Below are positions 18,692-27,426 of a DNA stretch of 64,000 bases, in pieces. Below the pieces are notes generated by a model. The model was given only the letters and a program-made list of their open reading frames with translations, made no database searches and was not told the origin of the DNA. Within the stretch, counting starts at the first letter, position 1, and each line of letters starts with the position of its first letter. The DNA is from Uliginosibacterium gangwonense DSM 18521 (lineage in GTDB: Bacteria; Pseudomonadota; Gammaproteobacteria; Burkholderiales; Rhodocyclaceae): assembly GCF_000373965.1 (NCBI RefSeq), contig NZ_KB892835.1:17400-81399 (forward strand). Reading direction: 5' to 3'. The position numbers were made by a program, and so were the translations under genes.

Positions 18692-19003
18692 TCAGCGTAG
18701 CTGTGTGCCTACCTGCTGGCGGATGGCTTCCAGCGAATCGAAAGGGGGCGCCCCCCGTAGTTCGCGCACTTCATGCAGGATCTGTGGCAGCGAGCAGGAT
18801 GCACAGGAAGCCCACAGGCGCAGGAAGTAGCCTTCCCCTTCAAATTCCGGGCGTAGCGGGCCGCCGTCTGCGGCGAAGAACAGGTAGCGCTGGGCCCGGA
18901 CATCAGCCACCGCGCAGGCGGCGGTGGCCTGCGCGGGGTTGGGATACACAGTGAGCTGCCCGGCGTCTGGACTGAAGACGAAGACTGTTTGTGTGCTGCG
19001 CAT
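18692..19003 (-). CDS. Conserved hypothetical protein downstream of SPFH gene
   Basis: The 103-residue protein starts at 19003 (MRSTQTVFVF), 2 bases after the SPFH stop, which argues for co-transcription. A longer frame into the SPFH gene was discarded. The sequence is soluble and mixed alpha/beta. It contains a close cysteine pair WASCASC near residue 70, possibly a redox or metal site, and the acidic stretch RPEFEGEGYFLRLW. I do not recognise a family. It may be a partner of the SPFH protein, on the basis of position only. Confidence 0.6.
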   Translation of the reverse strand: MRSTQTVFVFSPDAGQLTVYPNPAQATAACAVADVRAQRYLFFAADGGPLRPEFEGEGYFLRLWASCASCSLPQILHEVRELRGAPPFDSLEAIRQQVGTQLR

Positions 19004-19005
19004 GC

Positions 19006-19902
19006 CTACTTGTTGGCGCTGGTGGGGGCGGGGATGTTGAAGAGCATACCATTGCCTTCGCCACCACTCATTACAGAGGGCATCTGGCCGTTCCACTTGT
19101 TGATAGCTTCGCGTTGTAGCTTGATGCGTTCCCAGGCGAGCAGGCGGTCGTCGAGCGAGGAGGCCAGCGCCCGGTTCGCAGCGGCTTCGCCTTCGGCAAT
19201 GGCGACACGCTTCTTGGCCTCGGCCTGGGCGGCGCGGACTTCGTTTTCGGTGCGGATGGAATCCTGGATGGCCTTGGTCTTGGCGTTGACGGCTTCAAGC
19301 AGGGCTTGCGGCGGACGCAGGGCGCCTACCAGCCCGAACTGCTGGATGGTGATGCCCAGCGGGTTGACGCGGGCGTTCAATTCGCGGGTGATGCGGTCGA
19401 GGAACTCTTCTTTCTTGGCGCCATTCACGTCGTCAAAGGAATACTCCGAGCCGACGGATACCACCACGTTGCGAGCGGTGTCGCGCAAGTAACCGTGGGT
19501 GAAGCTTTCGATGTGGTCGGCGCGGAACTTGGTGTAGAACTCGGGCACCTTGGCGGCGTCCAGTAGGTAGGAGACGGCCACATCCAGGGTGACGGGCACG
19601 GAATCCTTGGTGTTGAAGGTCAGCTCCTCGTTGGTGCGGCTGCCTTCCTGCATGTCGTGCGTCCAGATGACGCGCTGCACAAAGGTGGGGTAGACGACGA
19701 TCACGGACTGGATGGGGTTGTAGAACACGAAGCCGGTGACTACGTTTTCCCGGCTGATGCCCCGGTCGATCAGCCGGTTGATCTTGATGCCGGTGTAGCC
19801 GGGGTTGATCACGGTCCAGCTTAGGATCGTGCCTCGCAGCAGCACCAGCAATACGACGAGCAGGATCAGACCGAATACGATTTTGACGCCAAGGGTTTTC
19901 AT
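19006..19902 (-). CDS. SPFH/prohibitin-family membrane protein
   Basis: The 298-residue protein has one N-terminal membrane helix (about residues 6-24). An SPFH domain follows (about 28-200, with VINPGYTGIKINRL, ELTFNTKDSVPVTLDVAVSY and NPLGITIQQFGLV). A charged coiled coil with alternating Ala/Glu (ENEVRAAQAEAKKRVAIAEGEAA) lies at about 230-265. This is the order seen in prohibitin and HflK/C-like proteins, which form large ring oligomers and organise membrane proteases. No NfeD partner is adjacent. The specific client here is unknown. Confidence 0.88.
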   Translation of the reverse strand: MKTLGVKIVFGLILLVVLLVLLRGTILSWTVINPGYTGIKINRLIDRGISRENVVTGFVFYNPIQSVIVVYPTFVQRVIWTHDMQEGSRTNEELTFNTKDSVPVTLDVAVSYLLDAAKVPEFYTKFRADHIESFTHGYLRDTARNVVVSVGSEYSFDDVNGAKKEEFLDRITRELNARVNPLGITIQQFGLVGALRPPQALLEAVNAKTKAIQDSIRTENEVRAAQAEAKKRVAIAEGEAAANRALASSLDDRLLAWERIKLQREAINKWNGQMPSVMSGGEGNGMLFNIPAPTSANK

Positions 19903-20285
19903 GCAGTTCTCCTAGCAGAAGCGCATACGCAAAAAGCGGATGGGCTATTGGAGATCATAGCGCGTGTTTGGGGCCGGTGGGATGGTGTTGCAGACGTTTG
20001 GATGGTGCACAGCGACATGAGTATGGATTTTGTGTCAGGAGGTTACAGAGCGTGATGAAGGGGATATCCGGCCCGCTGTTCGCTATAATGCGCCGCCTTT
20101 GGCCTGTTCTTTTGCTGTCATGTCTGGCAAAGGGGGCTGCTGTGGATAGGTTGCCGCAGGCCGATTACGTATAACATGCCGGGTTCCCATGTATTTTCGC
20201 AGCCTGGCTCCCGTCTGTGCGGGTGTATATGCTGCAGAAAACACGGGCAATACACCGCCGGAATTTGAATAAAGGGGTAGCAATA
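19903..20285 (+). other. Intergenic region between SPFH and FadL-like genes
   Basis: The two genes diverge, so promoters in both directions are expected here. A good -10 match TATAAT lies at 20084-20089 on the plus strand, but no convincing -35 precedes it. AAAGGGG at about 20270-20276 is the ribosome site of the FadL-like gene. Several short open frames are present but show no coding character. No RNA gene or repeat was recognised. Confidence 0.4.
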
Positions 20286-21569
20286 GTGAAGAAGACCGTC
20301 GTAGCACAATCCGTGGCGCTGGTTGCAGGCCTGTTTTCGATGGGGCATGCAGGCGCCTCCGGGTTCCAGTTGCTGGAGCAGGATGCCAGCGGCTTGGGCA
20401 ACGCCTATGCCGGTTCGGCGGCTGTGGCGGAAGACGCGGGCACAATCTATTACAACCCGGCTGGCATGACCCGGCTCAAAGACATGGAAATTTCGCTGGG
20501 GGTGGCCGCGATCCGCCCGAGCTACAAGTACAACAACGGCAATTCCACCTCTGGTGTGTTGAATGGCGATGGTGGGGATGCGGGTGGCGTGTCGGCGCTG
20601 CCCAATGCTTATGGCAGCTATGCCGTCAGCAAGAATGTGTATCTGGGCGTTGGCGTGGGGGCTCCGTTTGGTTTGCGTACGGAATATGACAACCCTTGGG
20701 TGGGAGCGGCCCAATCGTTGAAGTTTGATATCAAGACCAAGAACGTTAATCCTTCACTGGCTTGGCGCGTCAATGACAAGCTTTCTGTGGGGGGCGGAAT
20801 CAACGTACAGAAGATTGATATCGATTATTCCCGCGCGGTGTCGGTTGCGGCGCCTTCCCTGGCGGCTTCAACGGCCCGATTCAAGGCGGACGATACCGCG
20901 ACGGGCTGGAACCTTGGGGCCATCTACCAAGCTTCGCAGAGCATGCGCCTGGGAGTGTCCTACCGCTCTGCCATCAAGTACAAGGTCAAGGGTAATTTGA
21001 GCGTGACCGGCCCGGTTGCTGCGCTGAATGCCGCAGGCACGAGTGAGGCGGAAGCCCAGGTCAAGCTGCCCAGCACCTTTATCCTGAGTGTGGTGCAGCA
21101 ACTCGATGAGCGCTGGGAGATGCTGGGCGATATTTCCCACACCTCCTGGAGCGATATCCACGAGGTGGACATCATCCGCAGCAGTGGTGCCGCAGCCGGG
21201 CAGGTTGCCCAGGTGCTGGATACCGATTTCCGTGACACCTGGCGTGTTGCCCTGGGAGGCACCTATCGCGTCAATGATGCCTGGCGTGCCCGTTTTGGTA
21301 TCGCCTACGACCAAAGCCCGGTCAAGGGGGCCAGCACGCGTCTGGTATCTCTGCCGGACAACGACCGCGTCTGGCTCTCAACCGGGGCACAGTGGGCGTT
21401 TGCCAAGGATTCGCGCCTGGACCTGGGGCTGACCTACCTCTATATCCACAAGACCCAGGTCCACAACGACCAGACGTCTTCTACTGCTACGGCCAACCGT
21501 GGTCTGGTGGACGGCTACTTCAAGGGCAGCGTATGGGTGCTGGCCATGCAGTATTCGCAAGCCTTCTGA
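20286..21569 (+). CDS. FadL/OmpP1/TodX-family outer-membrane transporter
   Basis: GTG at 20286 is preferred because it opens a normal signal peptide (VKKTVVAQSVALVAGLFSMG) and follows AAAGGGG. The longer frame adds a charged extension before it. Mature residues begin with GFQLLEQDASGLGNAYAG, the N-terminal hatch of FadL-type channels. NPAGMTRL, also conserved, lies at about 57-64. The remaining alternating segments fit a 14-strand barrel ending in aromatic QYSQAF. These proteins import hydrophobic compounds such as long-chain fatty acids across the outer membrane. Followed by a strong terminator; single-gene unit. Substrate is not decided by sequence. Confidence 0.9.
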   Translation: MKKTVVAQSVALVAGLFSMGHAGASGFQLLEQDASGLGNAYAGSAAVAEDAGTIYYNPAGMTRLKDMEISLGVAAIRPSYKYNNGNSTSGVLNGDGGDAGGVSALPNAYGSYAVSKNVYLGVGVGAPFGLRTEYDNPWVGAAQSLKFDIKTKNVNPSLAWRVNDKLSVGGGINVQKIDIDYSRAVSVAAPSLAASTARFKADDTATGWNLGAIYQASQSMRLGVSYRSAIKYKVKGNLSVTGPVAALNAAGTSEAEAQVKLPSTFILSVVQQLDERWEMLGDISHTSWSDIHEVDIIRSSGAAAGQVAQVLDTDFRDTWRVALGGTYRVNDAWRARFGIAYDQSPVKGASTRLVSLPDNDRVWLSTGAQWAFAKDSRLDLGLTYLYIHKTQVHNDQTSSTATANRGLVDGYFKGSVWVLAMQYSQAF

Positions 21570-21605
21570 TGCGCCGCTTCGGCTAAAGCGTTTCTGTGTC
21601 TTATG

Positions 21606-21649
21606 CCGCCCGGATATCGCCCCTCCTGGGGCGATATCCGGGCGGTTTT
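21606..21649 (+). terminator. Strong 18-bp intrinsic terminator after the FadL-like gene
   Basis: A perfect 18-base inverted repeat (21606-21623 with 21628-21645) encloses a TCCT loop and is followed by TTTT and further T-rich sequence. It is 36 bases past the stop. Confidence 0.92.
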
Positions 21650-21743
21650 GTGTGTGTTTTCCGGCTTGATATGAAAACGATTTCGTGTCACGCTTGTTCG
21701 CTTTCCCCTTGATGCCGCGCCTGCGGCGTATCCCTAGCCTGCC

Positions 21744-23105
21744 ATGTCTGCCCAAGCGCCCGCTGCCCGTCCAGGGCTCTTTGCCATCACTTGGCCGATT
21801 CTGTCGGAGCATCTGCTCCAGGCCTGTGTCAACCTGCTCTTCGTGTGGCTGTTTGCCAGCATGTCGGATTCCACGGCGGCGACCTATGGGCTGTCCACGC
21901 AGATCATCCGTTTCTTCTTCGTCCTGTTCCGCATTGTGAGCATGGGCACCAGTGTGGTGATTACCCAGCATCTGGGCGGTGGGGACCGCGAAGGCGCCAA
22001 CCAGATTGCCCGGGCCAGCCTGTGGGCTGCCATCTGGATGGGCATGGCCTCTGCCCTGGTGATCATTGCGGGCTCCGGCTGGCTGCTGGATCTGATGAAA
22101 GCCCCCAACGAAATCCGTGCCCAGGCCAGCGCTTACCTGACGCTTGCTGCCTGGACGCTGGTGGCTGATTCGATCAACGCTACCGCTGCGGCCGTGTTGC
22201 GCGCCAACACCCGCACCCGGGATGCGATGCGCCTGATTCTGTGTTCCAACGTAATCGCCATTGTGGTTGCCTTGCCACTGCTGCGCGGCTGGTTTGGCCT
22301 GCCTGCGCTGGGCCTGATTGGTGCAGGGGTGGCCTTCCTGTTTGCGGGTGTGGTGCTGATGGGCTTGAACTTCCTGCTCTGGCGGCGTCTGGGCATTCAT
22401 CCAAAGCTGAGTGACTGGGTGGTGCCGCAGTGGAAGCGGCTGCGGCAGGTGCTGCACATCGGCTTGCCGGGCGGTGGCGAAAACGTGGCCTACCGTGTGA
22501 GCTTCATGATCAATTTTGCCTTCGTCTCGGCGATGGGCGCAGCTGCGCTGGCGACGCATACCTATTTGTTGCAGGTGTCATACTTTATCCTGCTCTCTGG
22601 ATTAGCCATCGGCTTTGGCACCGAGATCGTGGTGGGCCATCACATTGGCGCAGGCAAGGTGAAAGAGGCCAATCAGGTGGTGATGAAAGCCCTGCGCTAT
22701 GGTCTGAGTACCGGCTTCATCTTTGCGCTGATTGCGGCATTGTTCGGGCCACAGATCATCGGCCTGTTTTCCCGCGACCCGGATGTCATTCGCATGGGTA
22801 GCACCGTGTTGTGGGTGGAAGTGTTCCTGGAGCCGGGGCGGACGTTCAACATGGTCGTCATCAACGGCCTGCGGGCCACGGGCGATGCCCGTTTCCCGGT
22901 GGCCTTTGGCGTCTTCTCGATGCTGATTGTCGGCTGTGGCGTGGCCTATCTGCTGGGCGTCTGGATGGGGTTGGGCGTGCTGGGCGTATGGATCGGCTTT
23001 GCTGCGGATGAATGGGTGCGTGGGCTGGCCATGTTTGCCCGCTGGCGTTACCTCGCCTGGATTCCCCATGCGCGGAAATCCCGCCGCCGCGTGCTGGCGC
23101 GCTGA
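21744..23105 (+). CDS. MATE-family multidrug/Na+ efflux transporter (first copy)
   Basis: The 453-residue membrane protein has about twelve hydrophobic helices in two related halves. MATE features include ITWPILSEHLLQACVNLLFVW at the start and GLPGGGENVAYRVSF opening the second half at about residue 237. EVFLEPGRTFNMVVINGLRATGDARFPV lies at about 355-382. Such carriers export drugs or metabolites using Na+ or H+ gradients. The other MATE gene at 25.6 kb has the same second-half motifs, including ICLEPGRTFNLVFVNALRATGDARYP, so they are paralogues of one subgroup. Single gene, convergent with gpx 9 bases away. Confidence 0.93.
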   Translation: MSAQAPAARPGLFAITWPILSEHLLQACVNLLFVWLFASMSDSTAATYGLSTQIIRFFFVLFRIVSMGTSVVITQHLGGGDREGANQIARASLWAAIWMGMASALVIIAGSGWLLDLMKAPNEIRAQASAYLTLAAWTLVADSINATAAAVLRANTRTRDAMRLILCSNVIAIVVALPLLRGWFGLPALGLIGAGVAFLFAGVVLMGLNFLLWRRLGIHPKLSDWVVPQWKRLRQVLHIGLPGGGENVAYRVSFMINFAFVSAMGAAALATHTYLLQVSYFILLSGLAIGFGTEIVVGHHIGAGKVKEANQVVMKALRYGLSTGFIFALIAALFGPQIIGLFSRDPDVIRMGSTVLWVEVFLEPGRTFNMVVINGLRATGDARFPVAFGVFSMLIVGCGVAYLLGVWMGLGVLGVWIGFAADEWVRGLAMFARWRYLAWIPHARKSRRRVLAR

Positions 23106-23114
23106 CCCCCGTAT

Positions 23115-23603
23115 TTAGCGCGTGCGGCCCAGAGCTGTATCGATGTGTGATGCAAGGCGCTTGGGCTTGGTGATGGGGGCGAAGCGCTTGATCGGTGTGC
23201 CATCCCGCCCGATCAGGAACTTGGTGAAATTCCAGCGGATACGCGGACCGAAAAAGCCGGGGAGCTGCGTGGTCAGCCACTGGAAAAGCGGATGTGCGCC
23301 CGCGCCATTGACCTCCAGTTTCTCAAACATCGGGAAATTCACCCCGTAATTGATCAGGCAGGTCTGCTCAATTTCGGCCACACTTCCCGGTTCCTGGCTA
23401 CCGAACTGATTGCAGGGGAAGCCCAAAATGACCAAACCCTGCTCCCGGTACTGCTGATAGAGCGCCTCCAGGCCCGCATACTGGGGCGTCAGCCCGCATT
23501 GGCTGGCGGTGTTGACGACCAAGACCACCTGACCGGCATAGCGGGACAAGGCTATCTCCTCGCCACGCAGGCTGCGCGCCGTGAGTTGGTAAAAGCTGCT
23601 CAT
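23115..23603 (-). CDS. Glutathione peroxidase-family thiol peroxidase
   Basis: The 162-residue protein has the GPx core. VNTASQCGLTPQY contains the peroxidatic Cys36. LGFPCNQFGSQEPG at about 68-81 holds the Gln of the catalytic site and the second Cys often used as resolving residue. RWNFTKFLIGRDG supplies the Trp/Asn. It reduces hydrogen or lipid peroxides; bacterial Cys-type members usually take electrons from thioredoxin rather than glutathione. Single gene, divergent from the small HicA-like gene. Confidence 0.93.
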   Translation of the reverse strand: MSSFYQLTARSLRGEEIALSRYAGQVVLVVNTASQCGLTPQYAGLEALYQQYREQGLVILGFPCNQFGSQEPGSVAEIEQTCLINYGVNFPMFEKLEVNGAGAHPLFQWLTTQLPGFFGPRIRWNFTKFLIGRDGTPIKRFAPITKPKRLASHIDTALGRTR

Positions 23604-23726
23604 TGTGTCAATCCTTGCTCCAGGAACCTGCTGGCAATCATACTACGCAGGCCTGCCCACAGGACAGTGGCGGCGGACACCCATTCGGCTCTATGATAAA
23701 TAGAACTTGTCGCCCAGGAGCCCGCC

Positions 23727-24020
23727 GTGAGCCACAAACACCTGTCTTTGCTGCGCACCCTCTTCCAGGACCCCATCAACACCAACATCCACTGGCGGGA
23801 GGTCGAATCTCTGCTCGAACACCTCGGGGCCGCAATCGAACCCACCCACGGCGGGCGCTTTCGCATCCTGCTCAATCGCCAGGAAGGCTTTATCAGCGCC
23901 CCCCACCACAACAGCACCTGCTCGCGCGATCTGATCAAGCATCTGCGCGAATACCTCGGGCATGCAGGCGTGAGCCTGGCTGCGTATGAGGATGGGATAA
24001 AGCAGGAGCGGCAGGAATAG
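23727..24020 (+). CDS. Orphan HicA-like mRNA-interferase-fold protein
   Basis: The 97-residue protein resembles chromosomal HicA-like proteins. HLSLLRTLFQDPINTNIHWREVESLLEHLGAAI is followed by HGGRFRILLNRQEGFISAPHH and a final helix KHLREYLGHAGV. HicA toxins fold like a double-stranded RNA-binding domain and use a conserved His in a GSH-type motif. Here the equivalent is HGGR, so the catalytic histidine is displaced or changed. No HicB antitoxin gene lies on either side. It may therefore be a non-toxic RNA-binding relative. Preceded by GCCCGCC rather than a clear ribosome site. Confidence 0.65.
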   Translation: MSHKHLSLLRTLFQDPINTNIHWREVESLLEHLGAAIEPTHGGRFRILLNRQEGFISAPHHNSTCSRDLIKHLREYLGHAGVSLAAYEDGIKQERQE

Positions 24021-24294
24021 CGCCTTGCTGCGCGTGTAGGGGTGATATTTTGATGTGTTTGGCATTTTTTGTCGTGTGCCGATGGCGCATGGAGATGGCT
24101 TGGTGCTGCAACACGCGCAAAGGATATGTCTGTTGGCGTAGAGATGCGCTGCCTGCCGCTTGTCAGTCCGTTACCGGCGAAGCGAGCCAAGGGGTGGTTC
24201 CTGGCGAATTCTCTGCGGTTTTGAACACACTGTTTTTGGTCGATTGTTTTACAATGAGGCAGAGTTGTAACGCTTCGCTACACTTCTGCATCTG

Positions 24295-25083
24295 ATGTCA
24301 AAACGATCCATGAAAAGTTCAATGATTTTAGGTGTGGCCTTGCTGCTAGCCGCCACACAGGTTCAGGCGAAGGATTTCTCCTATTGCTATGAAAAATCCT
24401 ATCCGCACAATGTAAAAAGGCTGGACGCTAACAAGATCAGCGTAAGCGGCAAGGAATTCAAGATCGAGTCAAGTGGGGCGACCGATTTCGATACCTTGTT
24501 CAATGATGCCGGGCTGATTGATCAGGTCTCCCAGAAATACTCGGCTGATTTCACTGTGCCGCAGTTGAATCAAGACCCAGGCCGACTGCGCCATGAAAAG
24601 TTTTTTGACGCGCTCTATGGCACATCACGTGCCGAAGTAGAGCAGAACCTGAGCAAAGTGAGATGGTTGCCATCGGGTGAAACGGTGAGTTTTTCATCGG
24701 TCGGTGGCGCCGATCAGGCGCTGGCGGCTGTTGCCAAGGAGATTGATGGCAATCCTCGCCTGATGAAGCTCGTCAGCAAGACAGCTGGAACCTTTTACTA
24801 CCGCAAGATTTCTGGCGAAGACAAGAAGAGTGCTCACTCATATGGCATTGCAATTGACTTTACGCTGCCAGACGGCTTGGGAAAATACTGGAAATGGAAC
24901 AAATGCACCAAGGGGAAACAATGTCAGTATCCCAGTGGGGTGATGAACAACAAAGACCTGCAGGATGTGGTTTCCATTTTTGAAAAACACCACTTTGTCT
25001 GGGGCGGCAAGTGGTATCACTATGATTCGGTCCATTTTGAATACCGGCCGGAACTGTTTGAACAAACGTGTATATCTGAGTAA
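24295..25083 (+). CDS. Secreted M15-type peptidoglycan peptidase
   Basis: The 262-residue protein starts with a signal peptide (SSMILGVALLLAATQVQA); a second ATG at 24310 is an equal start. The C-terminal half shows zinc peptidase M15 motifs. SAHSYGIAIDF supplies His and Asp ligands (HxxxxxxD), and WYHYDSVHFEYRPEL supplies the catalytic and third-ligand region. M15 enzymes cut D,D- or L,D-peptide bonds in cell-wall stems. The N-terminal 150 residues (SSGATDFDTLFNDAGL) are not recognised. GC is lower than average, near 50 percent. The next gene starts 12 bases later and is also secreted, so the two probably act together. Confidence 0.82.
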   Translation: MSKRSMKSSMILGVALLLAATQVQAKDFSYCYEKSYPHNVKRLDANKISVSGKEFKIESSGATDFDTLFNDAGLIDQVSQKYSADFTVPQLNQDPGRLRHEKFFDALYGTSRAEVEQNLSKVRWLPSGETVSFSSVGGADQALAAVAKEIDGNPRLMKLVSKTAGTFYYRKISGEDKKSAHSYGIAIDFTLPDGLGKYWKWNKCTKGKQCQYPSGVMNNKDLQDVVSIFEKHHFVWGGKWYHYDSVHFEYRPELFEQTCISE

Positions 25084-25095
25084 GCGGGAGTTTTT

Positions 25096-25521
25096 ATGTC
25101 GAGTTCTGTATCCAAGTATGTATTGGCCTTGTTGATGTGCCTGCCAGCGGCTGGTTTTGCCAAGGATTATCTGTGCACGTATCAGGCCAGAATATCCAAC
25201 GCGGATAAATACAACAGTGCGGGCGAGCCCCTCAAGAAGAGCGGGTCTGATGTGGCTACCGTAGCCGCCATCTTGCGGCAGGATCGGGCCAACTTCCACG
25301 TATTTAACAAAAGAGATTCGGAAGATCAGACGGATTGTGTCTTTGACGAAAAGAAAAACAGGGAGATTTTTGAAAGCTTTGTGCGCAATGGGAGCATATC
25401 AAACGATGCATCCTATGCCATCATCAATGGTAATCCGTTGATCAATGTTGAAATCTACCCAGAATATGTGAAGGTCAAGATTGTGGATGAGCCTGTCCGC
25501 AAGAAGTCCACTGTCCAGTAA
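25096..25521 (+). CDS. Small secreted protein paired with M15 peptidase, unknown
   Basis: The 141-residue protein has a clear signal peptide ending PAAGFA-KD and a strong ribosome site GGGAG. The mature part of about 118 residues holds two cysteines (YLCTYQ, TDCVFD) that could form a disulfide. The rest is mixed charged sequence ending basic (RKKSTVQ). No family is recognised. Its position 12 bases after a secreted wall peptidase makes a periplasmic inhibitor or accessory factor plausible, similar in layout to effector-immunity pairs. This is inference. Confidence 0.72.
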   Translation: MSSSVSKYVLALLMCLPAAGFAKDYLCTYQARISNADKYNSAGEPLKKSGSDVATVAAILRQDRANFHVFNKRDSEDQTDCVFDEKKNREIFESFVRNGSISNDASYAIINGNPLINVEIYPEYVKVKIVDEPVRKKSTVQ

Positions 25522-25626
25522 GTGTCAGCTTTTGGAATTGGCCGTGTTTTGAAGGCTCTTGCCATCAACACGGCCAAATTTTCGATACGTTTTACCCTGT
25601 CTTTGCTTGATTCCGATGCGCCCGCC

Positions 25627-27018
25627 TCACGCCACTGCCGGGGCGGTAGCTTGTGCTGTTGCATGCGTGCGTTTGGCATGTGGCAGCCATTTGCGCTGAC
25701 GCCAGCGACGCAGGAAGAGCATGCCGCGCAGCCATTCATCAGCAGCGAAGGCGATCCATACGCCGGGTAGCCCCCAACCCAGATGGGTGCCAAGTAGCCA
25801 GGCGCCACCCACCATGATGGTCCATTGCGAGGCGATTCCCAGCAGCAGCGGATAGCGAGCGTCCCCTGTGGCGCGCAGCGCGTTGACGAAGACCAGATTG
25901 AAGGTGCGGCCCGGTTCCAGGCAGATCGATAGGCGTACCAGCAGGGCGCCGGTGGCGATGATGACAGGGTCATCGGTAAACAGGTCAAGCAGCACAGGCG
26001 CCAGGATTGCAGCAAGGATTACGGTGCCGATGGTGATGACCAGCCCGAATTTGAGGTTGTTCATGGCTTGATGGTAGGCATCTTCGAATTTGCCCGCGCC
26101 GATCATGTGGCCGATGATGATTTCCCCAGCCACGGCAATTGCAATCCCGCACAGCATGATGATCATGGATATCTGGAACGCATAGGATTGGGTGGCCAGT
26201 TGTGTGTCCCCCATGCGGGCGGTGAGGGCGGTGACGAACATGAAGGCGAGCCACCAACTGATGTTTTCACCCGCTGCGGGCAACCCGATGTGCAGGATGC
26301 GGCCCAGGCGGTCCCGTTTGAGGTAGAAGAAGTCACGGGCGCGGATCTTGAGGTGGGTGTAGTGCTCGACCAGTATCCACAGGGCAATGCAGGCCACGAA
26401 GCGGCTGAATACCGTCGACAGGGCGACCCCGACAACGCCGAGTTTTGGGGCGCCAAACAGGCCGAAGAGCAGGATGCAGTTGCCAATGACGTTGAGTACA
26501 TTTTGCAGTACGGTGACCAGCATTACCGGGCGGGTGTGGGTGTGGGCGCGCAGGATGGCGGAGAGAGCGAAGTTGATGGATTCCAGGAACAGGGTGCCCC
26601 CCATGAGGTGCAGGAAAGGCAGCGCATAGCTCTTGAGCTCTTCCGAGAGCTGCATGATGCCCAGCATGGGTTCGGCGAAGTACCAGACCAGGAGGCTGGC
26701 GATGAGCCCGATCCAGGTGTTGACGCCGATGGCGGTAGTGGCGACCTGATCGGCGCCTGCCGGGTCTTTTCCGCCCAGGTGATGGGTGATGACCACGCTG
26801 GCGCCAATCGATACAAAGCTGAAGATAATGATGAAGAACACCACGATCTGGTTGGCCGTGCCCAGCGCGGCAACGGCGTTGTCCGAGATGTGGCTGACCA
26901 TGAAGGTATCCACCGTGCCGGTCATGATGTGCAGCAACTGCTCGACAAAGATCGGCCAGGCAAGGGCGATGAGGCTGGGTTTGAGAATGCTGCTGGGTGA
27001 ATCGTTGGTTGGGCTCAT
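25627..27018 (-). CDS. MATE-family efflux transporter (second copy)
   Basis: The 463-residue protein has about twelve membrane helices in two halves. LIALAWPIFVEQLLHIMTGTVDTFMV is the first-helix motif. HIGLPAAGENISWWLAF opens the second half, and LSICLEPGRTFNLVFVNALRATGDARYPL is shared with the other MATE gene of the window. The C-terminus is Ala/His-rich and divergent. Start at 27018 is the first ATG of a good MATE alignment. It faces the secreted pair tail to tail. Substrate unknown. Confidence 0.93.
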   Translation of the reverse strand: MSPTNDSPSSILKPSLIALAWPIFVEQLLHIMTGTVDTFMVSHISDNAVAALGTANQIVVFFIIIFSFVSIGASVVITHHLGGKDPAGADQVATTAIGVNTWIGLIASLLVWYFAEPMLGIMQLSEELKSYALPFLHLMGGTLFLESINFALSAILRAHTHTRPVMLVTVLQNVLNVIGNCILLFGLFGAPKLGVVGVALSTVFSRFVACIALWILVEHYTHLKIRARDFFYLKRDRLGRILHIGLPAAGENISWWLAFMFVTALTARMGDTQLATQSYAFQISMIIMLCGIAIAVAGEIIIGHMIGAGKFEDAYHQAMNNLKFGLVITIGTVILAAILAPVLLDLFTDDPVIIATGALLVRLSICLEPGRTFNLVFVNALRATGDARYPLLLGIASQWTIMVGGAWLLGTHLGWGLPGVWIAFAADEWLRGMLFLRRWRQRKWLPHAKRTHATAQATAPAVA

Positions 27019-27426
27019 GGGTATCAGGTATGATCAGGGGGTATGCCGGGTGATGGGGCCGGTCCAGTTATATGCTCAGCAGGCCTCGGCGGCGGAGGCT
27101 GGTCCATGGGGACAGGAGCTTGCTGCGTGAAGATCCAAACGATGATCGAGTACAAAAAAGCTGCGGCAGCAGTCTGTTGAGGAGAGGTGTAACAGGCCAC
27201 TGCCGCCGCATCCAAGGCAGAAAGGGATGATTACATTTTCTCCACTCTGCATACGTTTGGCGATGCCAATAGCCGTTACTGCATTGTCCAGAGCCTAGAT
27301 TTTGCCACGTTTGCTTTTACCTGCCTTTACGTCACAACACGGTGAAGAAGCAAATGCGCTGCCACTATGATCACACACTATAGAATAATCTTTACTGGCA
27401 CCCATTGTGGTGGGAGGAGACGTGTC
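27019..27426 (+). other. Intergenic region between MATE and subtilisin genes
   Basis: This 408-base gap separates two divergent genes. TATAGAATAAT at about 27380-27390 is a plausible -10 region for the protease. GGGAGGAGA at about 27411-27419 is its ribosome site. No repeat, RNA gene or coding frame of normal character was recognised in the rest. A short frame on the minus strand (27024-27215) lacks coding signals. Confidence 0.4.

Noticed and set aside
21378-22559. Minus-strand frame spanning the FadL-MATE junction
   Set aside because: Would have to cross the strong terminator and is antisense to two clear genes; composition is His/Gln/Arg-rich as in shadows.
26068-27000. Plus-strand frame of 310 codons under the second MATE gene
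   Set aside because: Antisense shadow; extreme Glu/Gly/Asp content and no family features.
27200-27360. Possible remnant of a transposase gene
   Set aside because: The minus-strand translation is broken by stops and showed no convincing transposase motif.
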